Source: Streptomyces xanthii
Lineage (GTDB): Bacteria > Actinomycetota > Actinomycetes > Streptomycetales > Streptomycetaceae
Direction of reading: 5' to 3'
Assembly: GCF_014621695.1 (NCBI RefSeq)
Contig: NZ_CP061281.1
Location: 1,488,001-1,552,000, forward strand
Length of the DNA: 64,000 nucleotides
The translations under genes and the position numbers were made by a program. The notes under the pieces were generated by a model. That model was not told the DNA's origin. It saw only the letters and a list, made by a program, of their open reading frames with translations, and did no database searches. Shown here in pieces: positions 1-8,238 of the stretch; position 1 is the first letter of the stretch; each line of letters opens with the position of its first letter.

Positions 1-1
1 A

Positions 2-1000
2 CAGGCGGCCTTCACCGCGGCGGCGGAGGCCTGGGCCGACGCCGGTGCCCCGCAGGCCGACCCGGACCGGCTCGCGGCGGCGATCGGCACGGGCATCGGC
101 GGTGTACGGACGCTGCTGAAGGAGGACGACATCCTGGAGGCGGCCGGGACCCGGCGTGTCTCGCCGCGCACGGTGCCCATGCTCATGCCGAACGCGGCGG
201 CCGCGCTGATCAGCATCGAGTACGGCGCCCGGGCCGGCGCCTACACGCCCGTCTCGGCCTGCTCCTCGGGGGCCGAGGCGATCGCGCTGGGCGCCCGGCT
301 CATCCGGGCCGGCGAGGCGGACGTCGTCATCGCGGGCGGCACCGAGGCCGCGCTCACCCCCATCACCGTCGCGGGCTTCACGCAGGCGCAGGCGCTGTCG
401 CGGCACACCGGCGAACCCGCTTCCGCGTCCCGGCCGTTCGCCGTCGACCGCAGCGGTTTCGTCCTCGGCGAGGGCGCCGCCGTCCTGGTCCTCGAGAGCG
501 CCGAGCACGCCGAGGCGCGCGGCGCCCGCGTCCACGCGGTGCTCGCGGGGGCCGGCATCGCCGCCGACGCCCACCACATCACGGCGCCCGCCCCCGACGG
601 CGCCGGCCAGGTCTCGGCCATGCGCAAGGCCCTCGCCCAGGCCGGTCTGGCCCCGGAGCGGATCGGCCACGTCAACGCGCACGCCACCGGGACGCCGGTC
701 GGTGACGCCGCCGAGGCGCGCGCGATCCGGGAGGTCCTGGGCCGCGCCACCGTGACCGCGCCCAAGGCGGCGCTCGGCCATCTCTTCGGCGCGGCGGGCG
801 CGATCGAGGCGCTCGTCGCCACCCTCAGCGTGCGGGACGGCGTGATCCCACCGACCCGCAACCTCACCCCGTCCGGCGTCGACCCCGCCATCGGCCTCGA
901 TGTCGTCACGGAGCGCCGCGACGTCCCCCAGGAGGCCGTGCTGAGCAACTCCTTCGGCTTCGGCGGGCAGAACGTGTCCCTCGTCCTGCGCCGGCCCTAG
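2..1000 (+). CDS. beta-ketoacyl-ACP synthase (KAS II / FabF type), 5' end outside window
   Basis: Condensing enzyme that extends an acyl chain with malonyl-ACP in fatty-acid or polyketide synthesis. The frame is open from base 2, so the N-terminus lies before the window; the visible part is about 332 residues. The thiolase-fold catalytic triad is readable: nucleophile Cys in SACSSGAEAI, first His in NAHATGTPVGD and second His in KAALGHLFGAAGAIE. The C-terminal SNSFGFGGQN motif closes the fold. The gene stops at TAG 998-1000. Whether it belongs to primary fatty-acid synthesis or to a polyketide cluster cannot be told, because the upstream neighbours are missing. Confidence 0.9.
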   Translation, partial: QAAFTAAAEAWADAGAPQADPDRLAAAIGTGIGGVRTLLKEDDILEAAGTRRVSPRTVPMLMPNAAAALISIEYGARAGAYTPVSACSSGAEAIALGARLIRAGEADVVIAGGTEAALTPITVAGFTQAQALSRHTGEPASASRPFAVDRSGFVLGEGAAVLVLESAEHAEARGARVHAVLAGAGIAADAHHITAPAPDGAGQVSAMRKALAQAGLAPERIGHVNAHATGTPVGDAAEARAIREVLGRATVTAPKAALGHLFGAAGAIEALVATLSVRDGVIPPTRNLTPSGVDPAIGLDVVTERRDVPQEAVLSNSFGFGGQNVSLVLRRP

Positions 1001-1095
1001 GTTCCGTCCACACTCGACAGCGGGGGACCGATCGGGTTGAGTTCGTGCCGGCCGGTGTTCGGTGAGTCGATCGGTGAGTCGAGGGGTGCGAGGCG

Positions 1096-1557
1096 ATGGA
1101 AGCGGCGCTGATTGCCGTGCTGGGAACGCTGTTGGGGTCCGTGGTCACGCACTTCTTCCAGGGGCGGGCCACCGTGCGCAGCGCCGAACTGGCGCGGGCC
1201 GAGCAGATGCGGCAGGAGCGGATCTCCTGCTACAGCGCGTTCGCCGGAGAGCTGCACGACTACCGGCGGGCCCAGAACGACCGCTGGTACCGGGCCCACG
1301 AGGACGGCCCCGGCAGTACCGCCGACGCCTCCCGCTTCGCCTCCTACGAGGCCCGGATCGCCGCCCGCGCCGCGCTCACCCGCGTCCAGCTGGTCTGCGC
1401 GGACCCCGCACTGCGCGAACTGGCCGCGCGGGCCTTCCAGTTCACGCACTGCATGCACGAGGCGACCGACGAGGCCGACCGCGACCGCCGCTCCCGCGAG
1501 GCGAAGGCGGCCCTCGACACGTTCGTCACCCGCGCCGGACCGACCGTGCACCGGTGA
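1096..1557 (+). CDS. small membrane-anchored hypothetical protein (153 aa)
   Basis: Function unknown. Residues 1-21 form a hydrophobic stretch (MEAALIAVLGTLLGSVVTHFF) that looks like a single N-terminal membrane anchor. The remainder is a charged, Arg/Ala/Glu-rich helical region likely to form a cytosolic coiled coil. Codon use matches the surrounding genes. It sits 95 bp after the ketoacyl synthase and converges on the SWIM gene with only 14 bp between stops. The ATG at 1096 follows GAGGCG. Overlapping frames over the same DNA are shadows. The assignment rests on codon-position bias and the anchor, not on a recognised family. Confidence 0.6.
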   Translation: MEAALIAVLGTLLGSVVTHFFQGRATVRSAELARAEQMRQERISCYSAFAGELHDYRRAQNDRWYRAHEDGPGSTADASRFASYEARIAARAALTRVQLVCADPALRELAARAFQFTHCMHEATDEADRDRRSREAKAALDTFVTRAGPTVHR

Positions 1558-1571
1558 CCGGTGACCGGTGA

Positions 1572-2897
1572 TCAGGTGAGGCCGAGCAGCGAGTCGAGTG
1601 CCGCCACCGGGTCCGGGGACGGCTCGCCGCGGGGCCACCAGTCCTCGCGGCCGGGGTCGGACTCGTAGCCGTACCAGCGGCCGTCGCGGCCCAGGCGGAG
1701 CTGGAGGGACGGGGTCGACAGGCGGTTGCGGCGGGGGCGGAACTCGGGGTGGCCCGTGGCGAGGAGCGCGGGGCGGGCGCGGTCGAAAGGCCCGGCCGGC
1801 GGGTCCCACTCCTCCTCCAGGACGCCGAGGCCCGCGAACCCGCCCTGACGCCAGGCGGCGACCGCGCGGGCGAGGTCGCCGGGGGTGCGGCCGGTGCCGC
1901 GGGCCAGGGACGCGTACAGGGTGCGGGTCGCCGCGGTGAGGCCGGAGCCGGGGTGTGCGGCGGCGAGCCGGACCGCGTCCTGCCACGGCGTGAATCCGGC
2001 GAGCGGGTCGACGCCCGTCGTGAGCAGGGCGTGGGCGCGGGCCGCCGCCTCCGTGGCGAGGAGGTCGAGGGCGAGCGGGTCCGGGGCGCCGGGCGCCTGC
2101 GGGTAGGACGGCGGGCGCTCGGGGTGGGCGGGCGGCGGGAACTCCGGCGGCAGGGCGGGCAGTCGCGCCGCGTCCTGCGCGAACACGTCGCGGGCGGGGC
2201 GTGAGTCGAGGTCCGGCCCCGAGGCCTCCGCTTCCGACTCCTGCTGCTCGCGCGCCGTGTGCGTGGCGTGCCGCCGGGTCAGGTCGGCGAGCAGCTCCTG
2301 CTCGCCGCGTCCGCGCAGCAGGAAGAGGACGAACGGGTCCTCGTCGATGAGCCGCGCCGTCTGGTAGCAGAGCGCCGCCGCGTGCTTGCACGGGTGCGCG
2401 CGGTCCGGACAGGTGCACTCGGGGGTGAGGTCGTCGACGGCGGGCAGCAGGTCGGCGGTGGCGGCGAGCGCGTGCGGCACGTCCTTGTCGAGCAGGGACG
2501 CCATGTGGTCGGGGCGGGAGACCGCGGTGTCCAGGAAACGCTCCCAGGCCTCGTCCGGCAGGGTGCGCAGCCGCAGTTCGGCCCGGTAGGGGCGGGGGCG
2601 CGAGCCGTGCACGTACGCGACGACGCGGCCGGGCGTGACGGTGATCGCGTCGACGTGACCCCGATCGGCGTAGGCGCGACCGCGGGCGAGGCGGGCCGGG
2701 TCGAGGGCCGTGTCCTCCAGGGCGTCCACCCACGCGTTGCCCCACCAGGTGAGCGCGAAGGCGGTGCTCGGCCGGGCGCGGGGCGGCAGCGGCGGGAAGG
2801 TGCGGCGGGTGTCGGTGTGCCGGGCCTGCGCCTGCTCACCGGCTCGGGCGCGGCCGGGGACGTGCGCGGCGGGGCGCCGGGCGCGGGCGGGGCTCAT
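1572..2897 (-). CDS. SWIM zinc-finger protein paired with SNF2 helicase (441 aa)
   Basis: SWIM zinc-finger protein; SWIM domains bind DNA or protein partners and in bacteria are commonly encoded next to SNF2-type helicases. The CxCx(n)CxH signature is seen at about residues 161-174 as CTCPDRAHPCKH. The N-terminal 40 residues are basic and look disordered. A region starting WWGNAWVDALE precedes the finger and is typical of these actinobacterial partners. The start ATG (2895-2897) overlaps the TGA of the 54-residue repeat ORF upstream (ATGA), so translation is probably coupled. It is the last gene of a helicase / small peptide / SWIM operon. The exact substrate is unknown. Confidence 0.88.
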   Translation of the reverse strand: MSPARARRPAAHVPGRARAGEQAQARHTDTRRTFPPLPPRARPSTAFALTWWGNAWVDALEDTALDPARLARGRAYADRGHVDAITVTPGRVVAYVHGSRPRPYRAELRLRTLPDEAWERFLDTAVSRPDHMASLLDKDVPHALAATADLLPAVDDLTPECTCPDRAHPCKHAAALCYQTARLIDEDPFVLFLLRGRGEQELLADLTRRHATHTAREQQESEAEASGPDLDSRPARDVFAQDAARLPALPPEFPPPAHPERPPSYPQAPGAPDPLALDLLATEAAARAHALLTTGVDPLAGFTPWQDAVRLAAAHPGSGLTAATRTLYASLARGTGRTPGDLARAVAAWRQGGFAGLGVLEEEWDPPAGPFDRARPALLATGHPEFRPRRNRLSTPSLQLRLGRDGRWYGYESDPGREDWWPRGEPSPDPVAALDSLLGLT

Positions 2898-3058
2898 GAG
2901 GGGGCACTTCCCTTCGCGCTCAAGGCTGTTGGCTTCCCGTGCGCTTCCCTGACGGTTCGGTTCCGGTGCGCGCTCATGACGGTGCGGCTCTCCCGCGCGC
3001 CCACGTCGGCTCCCTTCTTGTGCGCGCCCATGGCCGTGCGCTTCGCCCGCGCCCTCAT
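2894..3058 (-). CDS. 54-residue basic peptide made of six 9-residue repeats
   Basis: An ORF of exactly 54 codons fills the gap between the helicase and SWIM genes. Its ATG (3056-3058) overlaps the helicase TGA, and its own TGA (2894-2896) overlaps the SWIM ATG, so both junctions read ATGA. The peptide divides into six nonamers with no remainder: MRARAKRTA, MGAHKKGAD, VGARESRTV, MSAHRNRTV, REAHGKPTA, LSAKGSAPS. A loose consensus is x-[GSE]-A-[HRK]-x-[KSN]-x-T-[AV]. The peptide is strongly basic, with no membrane segment. No family is recognised. Alternatively the DNA is a 27-bp tandem repeat that happens to stay open; the double start-stop overlap argues for real coupled translation. Confidence 0.5.
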   Translation of the reverse strand: MRARAKRTAMGAHKKGADVGARESRTVMSAHRNRTVREAHGKPTALSAKGSAPS

Positions 3059-3074
3059 GACGCGTCCCGGCGCA
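2913..3074. repeat. degenerate 27-bp tandem repeat, about six copies
   Basis: Units begin at 2913, 2940, 2967, 2994, 3021 and 3048. Shared cores include GTGCGCGCTCATGACGGTGC (2966-2985) and GTGCGCGCCCATGGCCGTGC (3020-3039), which differ at three positions. The repeat codes for the nonamer peptide on the minus strand and runs a few codons into the 3' end of the helicase gene. Confidence 0.75.
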
Positions 3075-5919
3075 GGGAGACCAGGTCGGTCAGCTCGCGG
3101 TCGGACAGCTCGGTGAGCGCGGCCTCGCCGGAGCCGAGCACGGCGTCGGCGAGGGCTCGCTTGCTCGCGAGGAGTTCGGCGATGCGGTCCTCGACGGTGC
3201 CCTCGGTGATGAGCCGGTGGACCTGGACGGGCTGGGTCTGTCCGATGCGGTAGGCGCGGTCGGTGGCCTGCTCCTCGACCGCCGGGTTCCACCAGCGGTC
3301 GAAGTGCACGACGTGGCCCGCGCGCGTGAGGTTGAGCCCGGTGCCCGCGGCCTTCAACGACAGCAGGAAGACGGGCACTTCACCGGCCTGGAACCGGTCG
3401 ACCATGCGCTCGCGCTCGGCGACGGGGGTGCCGCCGTGCAGCAGCTGGCAGGGGATCGCACGCGTGGCCAGGTGGGTGGCGAGCAGCTTGGCCATGGACA
3501 CGTACTGGGTGAAGACGAGGACGGAACCGCCCGAGCCGTCCTCGGCGACGATCGTGTCGAGGAGTTCGTCGAGCAGGGCGAGCTTTCCGGAGCGGCCGGC
3601 GAGCCGGGGCCTGCTGTCCTCGGCCTCCGCCTCCTTCAGGTACTGCGCCGGGTGGTTGCAGATCTGCTTGAGGGAGGTGAGCAGCTTCATGACGAGGCCG
3701 CGGCGGCCGATGCCCTCGGCGGCCTCGATCTGCGCCATGGACTCGCGGACCACGGCCTCGTACAGCGAGGCCTGTTCGCGGGTGAGCGGGGCCGGGTGGT
3801 CGGACTCGGTCTTGGGCGGCAGCTCGGGGACGATGCCGGGGTCGGACTTCTTGCGGCGCAGGATGAACGGGCGGACGAGCCGGGCCAGCCGCTCGATCGC
3901 CTCCGGGTCCGTGCCGCCGTGCCCCTGGAGCGGGACCTCGCCCTCGACCACGCGCGCGTGCCGGGCACGGAACGCCTTGAGCGGGCCGAGCAGTCCGGGG
4001 GTCGTCCAGTCGAGCAGGGCCCACAGCTCCGACAGGTTGTTCTCCACCGGGGTGCCGGTGAGGGCCACGCGCGCGGGGGCGTCGATGGTGCGCAGCGCCT
4101 TCGCGGTCGCCGAATGCGGGTTCTTGACGTGCTGGGCCTCGTCGGCGACGACCATGCCCCAGGTGTGCGCCGCGAGTTCGGCCGCGCGGGTGCGGACGGT
4201 GCCGTACGTGGTGAGGACGAAGCCGCTGGAGTCGAGCGTGCGGGCGCTGCTGTGGAAGCGGGTCACGGGGACGCCGGGGGCGAACTTCTCGATCTCGCGC
4301 TGCCAGTTGCCGAGCAGGGAGGCGGGGCAGACGACGAGGGTGGGGTGCGGGCGGGCGCGGCGCAGGTGGAGGGCGATGAGGGTGACGGTCTTGCCGAGGC
4401 CCATGTCGTCGGCGAGGCAGCCGCCGAGGCCCAGCGAGGTCATGAGGTCGAGCCAGGCGAGGCCTCGCAGCTGGTAGTCGCGCAGGGTGGCGGCGAGGCC
4501 CGGGGGCGGCTCGACGGTGTCGAGGCCGCGGGTGAGGCGGTCGCGCAGCTCGGCGAGGCGACCGGTCGGCACGGCGGGGACGCGCTCGCCGTCGACCTCG
4601 GCCTCGCCGGTGAGCGCGACGGCCAGTGCGTCGACGGGCTGGAGCAGGCCCAGCTCGCGCTTGCGGGCCTTGCGCACGAGGTCGGGGTCGACGACGACCC
4701 ACTGGTCGCGCAGCCGGACCACCGCGCGGTGTGACTCGGCGAGCCGGTCCATCTCCCGCTCGGTGAGCGGGTCGCCGTCGAGCGCCAGCTGCCAGTTGAA
4801 CGCGAGCAGTTCGTCGCTGTCGAAGAACGGGGTGCCGTCGGTCGCCGAGCCCGGCGCGGCCTGGGCCCGTACGACGGCGGTGGCGGTGAGGGAGCGGGCC
4901 AGCTCGCGCGGCCAGTGGACGGCGACCCCGGCCTTCGCGAGGCGTGCGGCGCCCGGCCCGAGGAGGTCGATCAGCTCGCTCTCGCTCAGGGCGAGGACGT
5001 CGGGCACGTCCTGCTCCAGGAGGCGGCCGAGCGGCGGCCAGGCGGCGACGGCACGGCGCACGGCGAGCACGGCGTCGATCCGGGCGCGCGGTCCGAAGTG
5101 CTCGTCGGCGTCCCCGGCCCACAGGGCGGCGGCGTCGACGACGCGCGTGGGATCGGCGAGGCTGTGGACCTGGACGACGGCGGCTCCGGCGCGCCGCTCC
5201 CCCGCCTCCTCGGGCGCGGCGTCCTCCTCGGCCGCGTCGAAGAGGGCGTGCTGCGCGAGGTCGAGCCGGAGCGAGACCTTCACCCCCGCGTCGAGCCCGG
5301 CGGCCGCCTCGACGGCCCAGGGGCGCGCGTGCGGGAGGTACTGGGCGGCGGCCGCGGCGAACGGCGCGCCGGCCGCGTGCGCCGCGGCCGGGGTGCGGGG
5401 CAGCGTGTCGGCTACGGCGTCGAGGAACGCGCGTACGAGGGCCTGGGGCTCCGGCAGCCGCAGCGGGCGGCGGCCCGGGAGCGGGGTCGCGTACCCCTCG
5501 GGCGGCAGGGCCGCGGCGATGCCCCGGATCTGCGCGACGTCGTCCTCGTCGAGCGGGCCCGCGCGCCAGGCGTCGTGGTCGGAGGCGGTGAGTCCGGGCA
5601 GCATCCGGCCGCGGGCGACCAGGTGCAGGGCGTGCGCGGCGGCGGCGCCCCAGGCGGCGGTGGCGGGGTGGGCGGCACGGGTGCGGCGGGCGCGCAGGAG
5701 CAGCGGCAGCGCGTCGGCAACGGACAGCACGCGCGCGGGGACCTTGCGCGAGCGCACGCCGGTGCCGTGCGGCCGCACCACCGTGATCTCCGCGTCGGCG
5801 CCGGGCGGCCCGGCGCCGTCCGGGCACCAGAGGGCGATGCGGCCCTCGCGCGGCAGGGGCGCGGGCAGGAAGACGGCGGCGACCTCCGCGCCCACGGCCT
5901 GCGGCTCCGGCGGTGTCAC
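3055..5919 (-). CDS. SNF2/SWI2-family DEAD/DEAH helicase (954 aa)
   Basis: Double-stranded-DNA translocase of the bacterial SNF2 group (RapA/HepA-like architecture). The N-terminal half, about 450 residues, carries the SNF2-associated region found in bacterial members. Motif I is LADDMGLGKT near residue 505, motif II ADEAQ near 593 and motif III ALTGTPVENN soon after. Helicase domain 2 ends with DRAYRIGQ (motif VI), preceded by HFDRWWNPAVEEQATD. The GTG start at 5919 is preceded by AGGAGGAGGTG. It heads an operon with the 54-residue repeat peptide and the SWIM protein, which suggests a nucleic-acid remodelling complex. The biological role is not known. Confidence 0.93.
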   Translation of the reverse strand: MTPPEPQAVGAEVAAVFLPAPLPREGRIALWCPDGAGPPGADAEITVVRPHGTGVRSRKVPARVLSVADALPLLLRARRTRAAHPATAAWGAAAAHALHLVARGRMLPGLTASDHDAWRAGPLDEDDVAQIRGIAAALPPEGYATPLPGRRPLRLPEPQALVRAFLDAVADTLPRTPAAAHAAGAPFAAAAAQYLPHARPWAVEAAAGLDAGVKVSLRLDLAQHALFDAAEEDAAPEEAGERRAGAAVVQVHSLADPTRVVDAAALWAGDADEHFGPRARIDAVLAVRRAVAAWPPLGRLLEQDVPDVLALSESELIDLLGPGAARLAKAGVAVHWPRELARSLTATAVVRAQAAPGSATDGTPFFDSDELLAFNWQLALDGDPLTEREMDRLAESHRAVVRLRDQWVVVDPDLVRKARKRELGLLQPVDALAVALTGEAEVDGERVPAVPTGRLAELRDRLTRGLDTVEPPPGLAATLRDYQLRGLAWLDLMTSLGLGGCLADDMGLGKTVTLIALHLRRARPHPTLVVCPASLLGNWQREIEKFAPGVPVTRFHSSARTLDSSGFVLTTYGTVRTRAAELAAHTWGMVVADEAQHVKNPHSATAKALRTIDAPARVALTGTPVENNLSELWALLDWTTPGLLGPLKAFRARHARVVEGEVPLQGHGGTDPEAIERLARLVRPFILRRKKSDPGIVPELPPKTESDHPAPLTREQASLYEAVVRESMAQIEAAEGIGRRGLVMKLLTSLKQICNHPAQYLKEAEAEDSRPRLAGRSGKLALLDELLDTIVAEDGSGGSVLVFTQYVSMAKLLATHLATRAIPCQLLHGGTPVAERERMVDRFQAGEVPVFLLSLKAAGTGLNLTRAGHVVHFDRWWNPAVEEQATDRAYRIGQTQPVQVHRLITEGTVEDRIAELLASKRALADAVLGSGEAALTELSDRELTDLVSLRRDAS

Positions 5920-6028
5920 GCCACGTCACCTCCTCCTGGTCACTGCTCACTGCTCACGTCCGGTCCGCGTCCCGTGCGGCCCGGTCTCCACGACCCGTAC
6001 GACCTTACGGGCCGGGTCTGACAATCAC

Positions 6029-6066
6029 GGTCCGCGCTCCCCGGTCCGCGCCGGGGAGCACGGACC
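6029..6066. repeat. inverted repeat between divergent helicase and phosphatase genes
   Basis: The arms GGTCCGCGCTCCCCGG (6029-6044) and CCGGGGAGCACGGACC (6051-6066) pair with one mismatch around a 6-nt loop. It lies in the 197-bp divergent region between the helicase and phosphatase starts, about 50 bp before the phosphatase TTG. It may act in the leader of the phosphatase transcript or as a protein site. Confidence 0.6.
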
Positions 6067-6116
6067 GGGGAGAATGGCCCCGGACCTGCACGAGACCTCA
6101 TGAACAGGCGTGAACC

Positions 6117-6710
6117 TTGGGTGATCTGCTCCTCGTCCGGCACGGCGAGACCGAATGGGCGCTGAACGGACGGCACACGAGCTGGACGGACATCCCGCTC
6201 ACGGAGAACGGCAGGGAGCAGGCGCGCCGGGTCGCGCCGCTCGTCGGCAGCTACCACGTGGGGGCGGTGTTCACGAGCCCCATGCGGCGCGCCCGGGACA
6301 CCGCGAAGCTCGCGGGCCTGGACCAGGCCGTGGTGGACCCGGACCTGTGCGAGTGGGACTACGGCGGTTACGAGGGCGTGACGACGCTGGAGATCCATCG
6401 CACCCGGCCCGGCTGGTTCCTGTTCGACGACGGGGTGGCGCCGGGTCCGCCGGAGCATCCGGGCGAGACGCCGGAGCAGGTGGGGGCGCGTGCGGACCGG
6501 ATGCTGTCGAAGGTGGACGCGGCGCTCGCGAACAACGAGGGCAGCGTCGTGCTCGTCGCGCACGGCCATTTCCTGCGGGTGCTGACCGCGCGGCGCCTCG
6601 GCCTGTCGGCGTCCGAGGGCGCGCACTTCCTGCTGGCGACCGGCACCGTGAGCCGGATCAGCACGGAGCACGGCCGTCCGGTGATCGCGGGCTGGAACCT
6701 GCGGCCCTGA
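6117..6710 (+). CDS. histidine phosphatase family protein (197 aa)
   Basis: Cytosolic phosphatase of the phosphoglycerate-mutase-like branch. The catalytic RHGE motif is at residues 8-11 (LLLVRHGETEWALNGRHT). The second His lies in VLVAHGHFLRVLTARRLG, and the conserved SPMRRARDTA follows the first strand. The acidic catalytic residue is likely in LCEWDYGGYEG. The start is set by sequence: an in-frame TGA at 6111-6113 lies just upstream, making TTG 6117 the first usable start and the one that preserves the first beta strand. The substrate is unknown; the family includes GpmB-like and sugar-phosphate phosphatases. It is a single gene. Confidence 0.88.
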   Translation: MGDLLLVRHGETEWALNGRHTSWTDIPLTENGREQARRVAPLVGSYHVGAVFTSPMRRARDTAKLAGLDQAVVDPDLCEWDYGGYEGVTTLEIHRTRPGWFLFDDGVAPGPPEHPGETPEQVGARADRMLSKVDAALANNEGSVVLVAHGHFLRVLTARRLGLSASEGAHFLLATGTVSRISTEHGRPVIAGWNLRP

Positions 6711-6723
6711 CCCCGAGCCCGAC

Positions 6724-6975
6724 GGCCCCGGCAGCATGGTCGGCACTGTCGGCGTGGCCGACCGTGTCGGCCTGATCGGCCCTGGCGGCATCACCCGCCC
6801 CGTCGGCATCACCGGCCGCGTCGGCGTGATCGGCTCCGCCGGCGTGATGGGCACGGTCAGCGCGGCCGGCCCCGTCGGCGTGATCGGCCCCGTCGGCGTG
6901 GCCGGCTCTGCCGACGTGATCGGCGCTGTCCGCGTGATCCGCCTGATCCTCGTGATCCGCGTTGTCAGTGCTCCC
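6724..6975. repeat. 18-bp minisatellite, about 14 imperfect tandem units
   Basis: The 293-bp gap between the phosphatase and the next gene is almost wholly an 18-bp repeat with consensus GGCCCCGTCGGCGTGATC. Good copies start at 6868 and 6886. All six frames stay open because the unit length is a multiple of three; the plus frame would read a Gly-Pro-Val-Gly-Val-Ile repeat and one minus frame His-Ala-Asp-Gly-Ala-Asp. I see no start site or codon-position bias that would make it a gene. Confidence 0.8.
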
Positions 6976-7003
6976 GTGCACCATCGTGGTCAGGAGGTGT
7001 GCC

Positions 7004-7627
7004 ATGACCAGACCGCCGACCGCCGCGCAGCGGCGGATCATCGACGCGGCCGATCCGGAGACGGGCCGGATCACGGGGAGCGAGACCCAGCTGGCGCGGC
7101 TCGTCGTGCTGAAGCTGGCGTTCCGGCATCCCCGGCCGCCGCACGCCCACTTCCTGACCCCGGAGGGCCACCGGCTGCGGGAGGCGGGCCCGGAGCTGCC
7201 GCCGCCGCCCGAGCCGGAGGCTCAGCGGGACGGGCGGTTCCGGGCGCGGCTGGGCGGCGAGCCGGACGCCGTGGCCTCGCCCGCGCGGGCCCGCGAGGTC
7301 CGCACGGCCTGGCAGGGACTGCTCGAGATACGCCGGATGACGAATCCGGACGGGGCGCTCGACCGGCCCTGCGCCTGGGAGCGCGGCCGGCTCGAGCACG
7401 CGGCGGCCCTCGCCCTGGAGGCGGCGGGCCGGGAGCCGGCGAGCACCGCGGCGCCGGGTTACCGGGTGACGTCGACGCCGCAGCCCGAGGCGGTGTCGGT
7501 GCACCATCCGGACGCGGCGGGCCTCGCGGCCTGCGCGGCGACGCTGACCGAGGCCGGCTGGCAGGTCAGCGAGCACGCCGGGAAGCGGGGCGAGCGCTGG
7601 CTGCTCGCCTCGCCCAGACGCACGTAG
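7004..7627 (+). CDS. hypothetical protein (207 aa)
   Basis: I do not recognise a family. The ATG at 7004 follows a near-perfect ribosome site, AGGAGGT (6992-6998), which makes the longer upstream extension into the minisatellite unlikely. The N-terminus MTRPPTAAQRRIIDAADPETGRI resembles the short helical start seen in several actinobacterial proteins of unknown role. A central Pro/Glu-rich linker (LPPPPEPEAQ) follows. The C-terminal third is a compact alpha/beta unit (YRVTSTPQPEAVSVHHPDA ... LTEAGWQVSEHAGKRGERWLLASP). No signal peptide or membrane segment is seen, so it is likely cytosolic. Confidence 0.7.
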   Translation: MTRPPTAAQRRIIDAADPETGRITGSETQLARLVVLKLAFRHPRPPHAHFLTPEGHRLREAGPELPPPPEPEAQRDGRFRARLGGEPDAVASPARAREVRTAWQGLLEIRRMTNPDGALDRPCAWERGRLEHAAALALEAAGREPASTAAPGYRVTSTPQPEAVSVHHPDAAGLAACAATLTEAGWQVSEHAGKRGERWLLASPRRT

Positions 7628-7764
7628 CGTGATCTCCTGCTCCGGGCGGGGGCGAGGAATGCGGGGCCGGTCCCGGCTGTTGGCCTCGTCGAGAGGCCTG
7701 AGCAAGCGCTCAGGCACAGGGGCAGGCAGACATGCAGCGCAGGGCGCGCGGCGAGAGGAACATC

Positions 7765-8202
7765 GTGACCGATCCGCACAACAGCGAGCCGTACTCCGTG
7801 CACATCCAGGTCCGGGGCTACGAGACGGACTCCCAGGGACATCTGAACCAGGCGGTCTACCTCCAGTACGCGGAGCACGCGCGCTGGTCGGCGCTGCGGC
7901 ACGGCGGCATCGAGCAGGGCGATCTGCTGGCCCGGGGCGTGGGCCCGGTGGCGCTGGAGACGACCATCCGCTACCTGCGCGAGCTGCGGGCCGGCGACGA
8001 GGTGGACGTGGACTGTGTCTTCGAGTGGGGCGAGGGCAAGACGTTCCGCATGCGTCAGACGGTGCGCAAGGCGGACGGCACGGTGTCGGCGGAGGTGTCC
8101 GCCGTGGGCGGGATCCTGGACCTGAAGGCGCGCAAGCTGGTGCCGGATCCGCGGCAGGTCTTCAAGGAGCTGTCGGCGGACCCGGGCGTGTTCGGCCTGT
8201 AG
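7765..8202 (+). CDS. hot-dog acyl-CoA thioesterase (145 aa)
   Basis: Likely hydrolyses an acyl-CoA thioester, as in the 4-hydroxybenzoyl-CoA thioesterase / YbgC group. The single hot-dog fold shows the active-site helix signature ETDSQGHLNQAVYLQYAEHARW, where the Asp/His pair and following Asn-x-x-Tyr are diagnostic. RELRAGDEVDVDC and FRMRQTVRKADGTVSAEVSA are the expected strands. I chose GTG 7765 because GAGAGGAA (7753-7760) is a fair ribosome site; an ATG at 7732 in the same frame would add 11 basic residues. It converges with the fucosidase gene, 36 bp between stops. The substrate is not predictable. Confidence 0.85.
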   Translation: MTDPHNSEPYSVHIQVRGYETDSQGHLNQAVYLQYAEHARWSALRHGGIEQGDLLARGVGPVALETTIRYLRELRAGDEVDVDCVFEWGEGKTFRMRQTVRKADGTVSAEVSAVGGILDLKARKLVPDPRQVFKELSADPGVFGL

Positions 8203-8238
8203 GCCGGGACTCCCGGGTCCGCCGGTCGGCCGGGGGGC

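Noticed and set aside
997..2745. Long Arg/Pro-rich minus-strand frame of 582 codons covering the SWIM gene region
   Set aside because: It overlaps the SWIM gene in another frame, has the amino-acid make-up of a shadow frame in GC-rich DNA and shows no domain.
6658..7074. Minus-strand His-Ala-Asp-repeat protein over the minisatellite
   Set aside because: Open only because the repeat unit is 18 bp; it overlaps the ribosome site and start of the 207-aa gene and has no start signal of its own.
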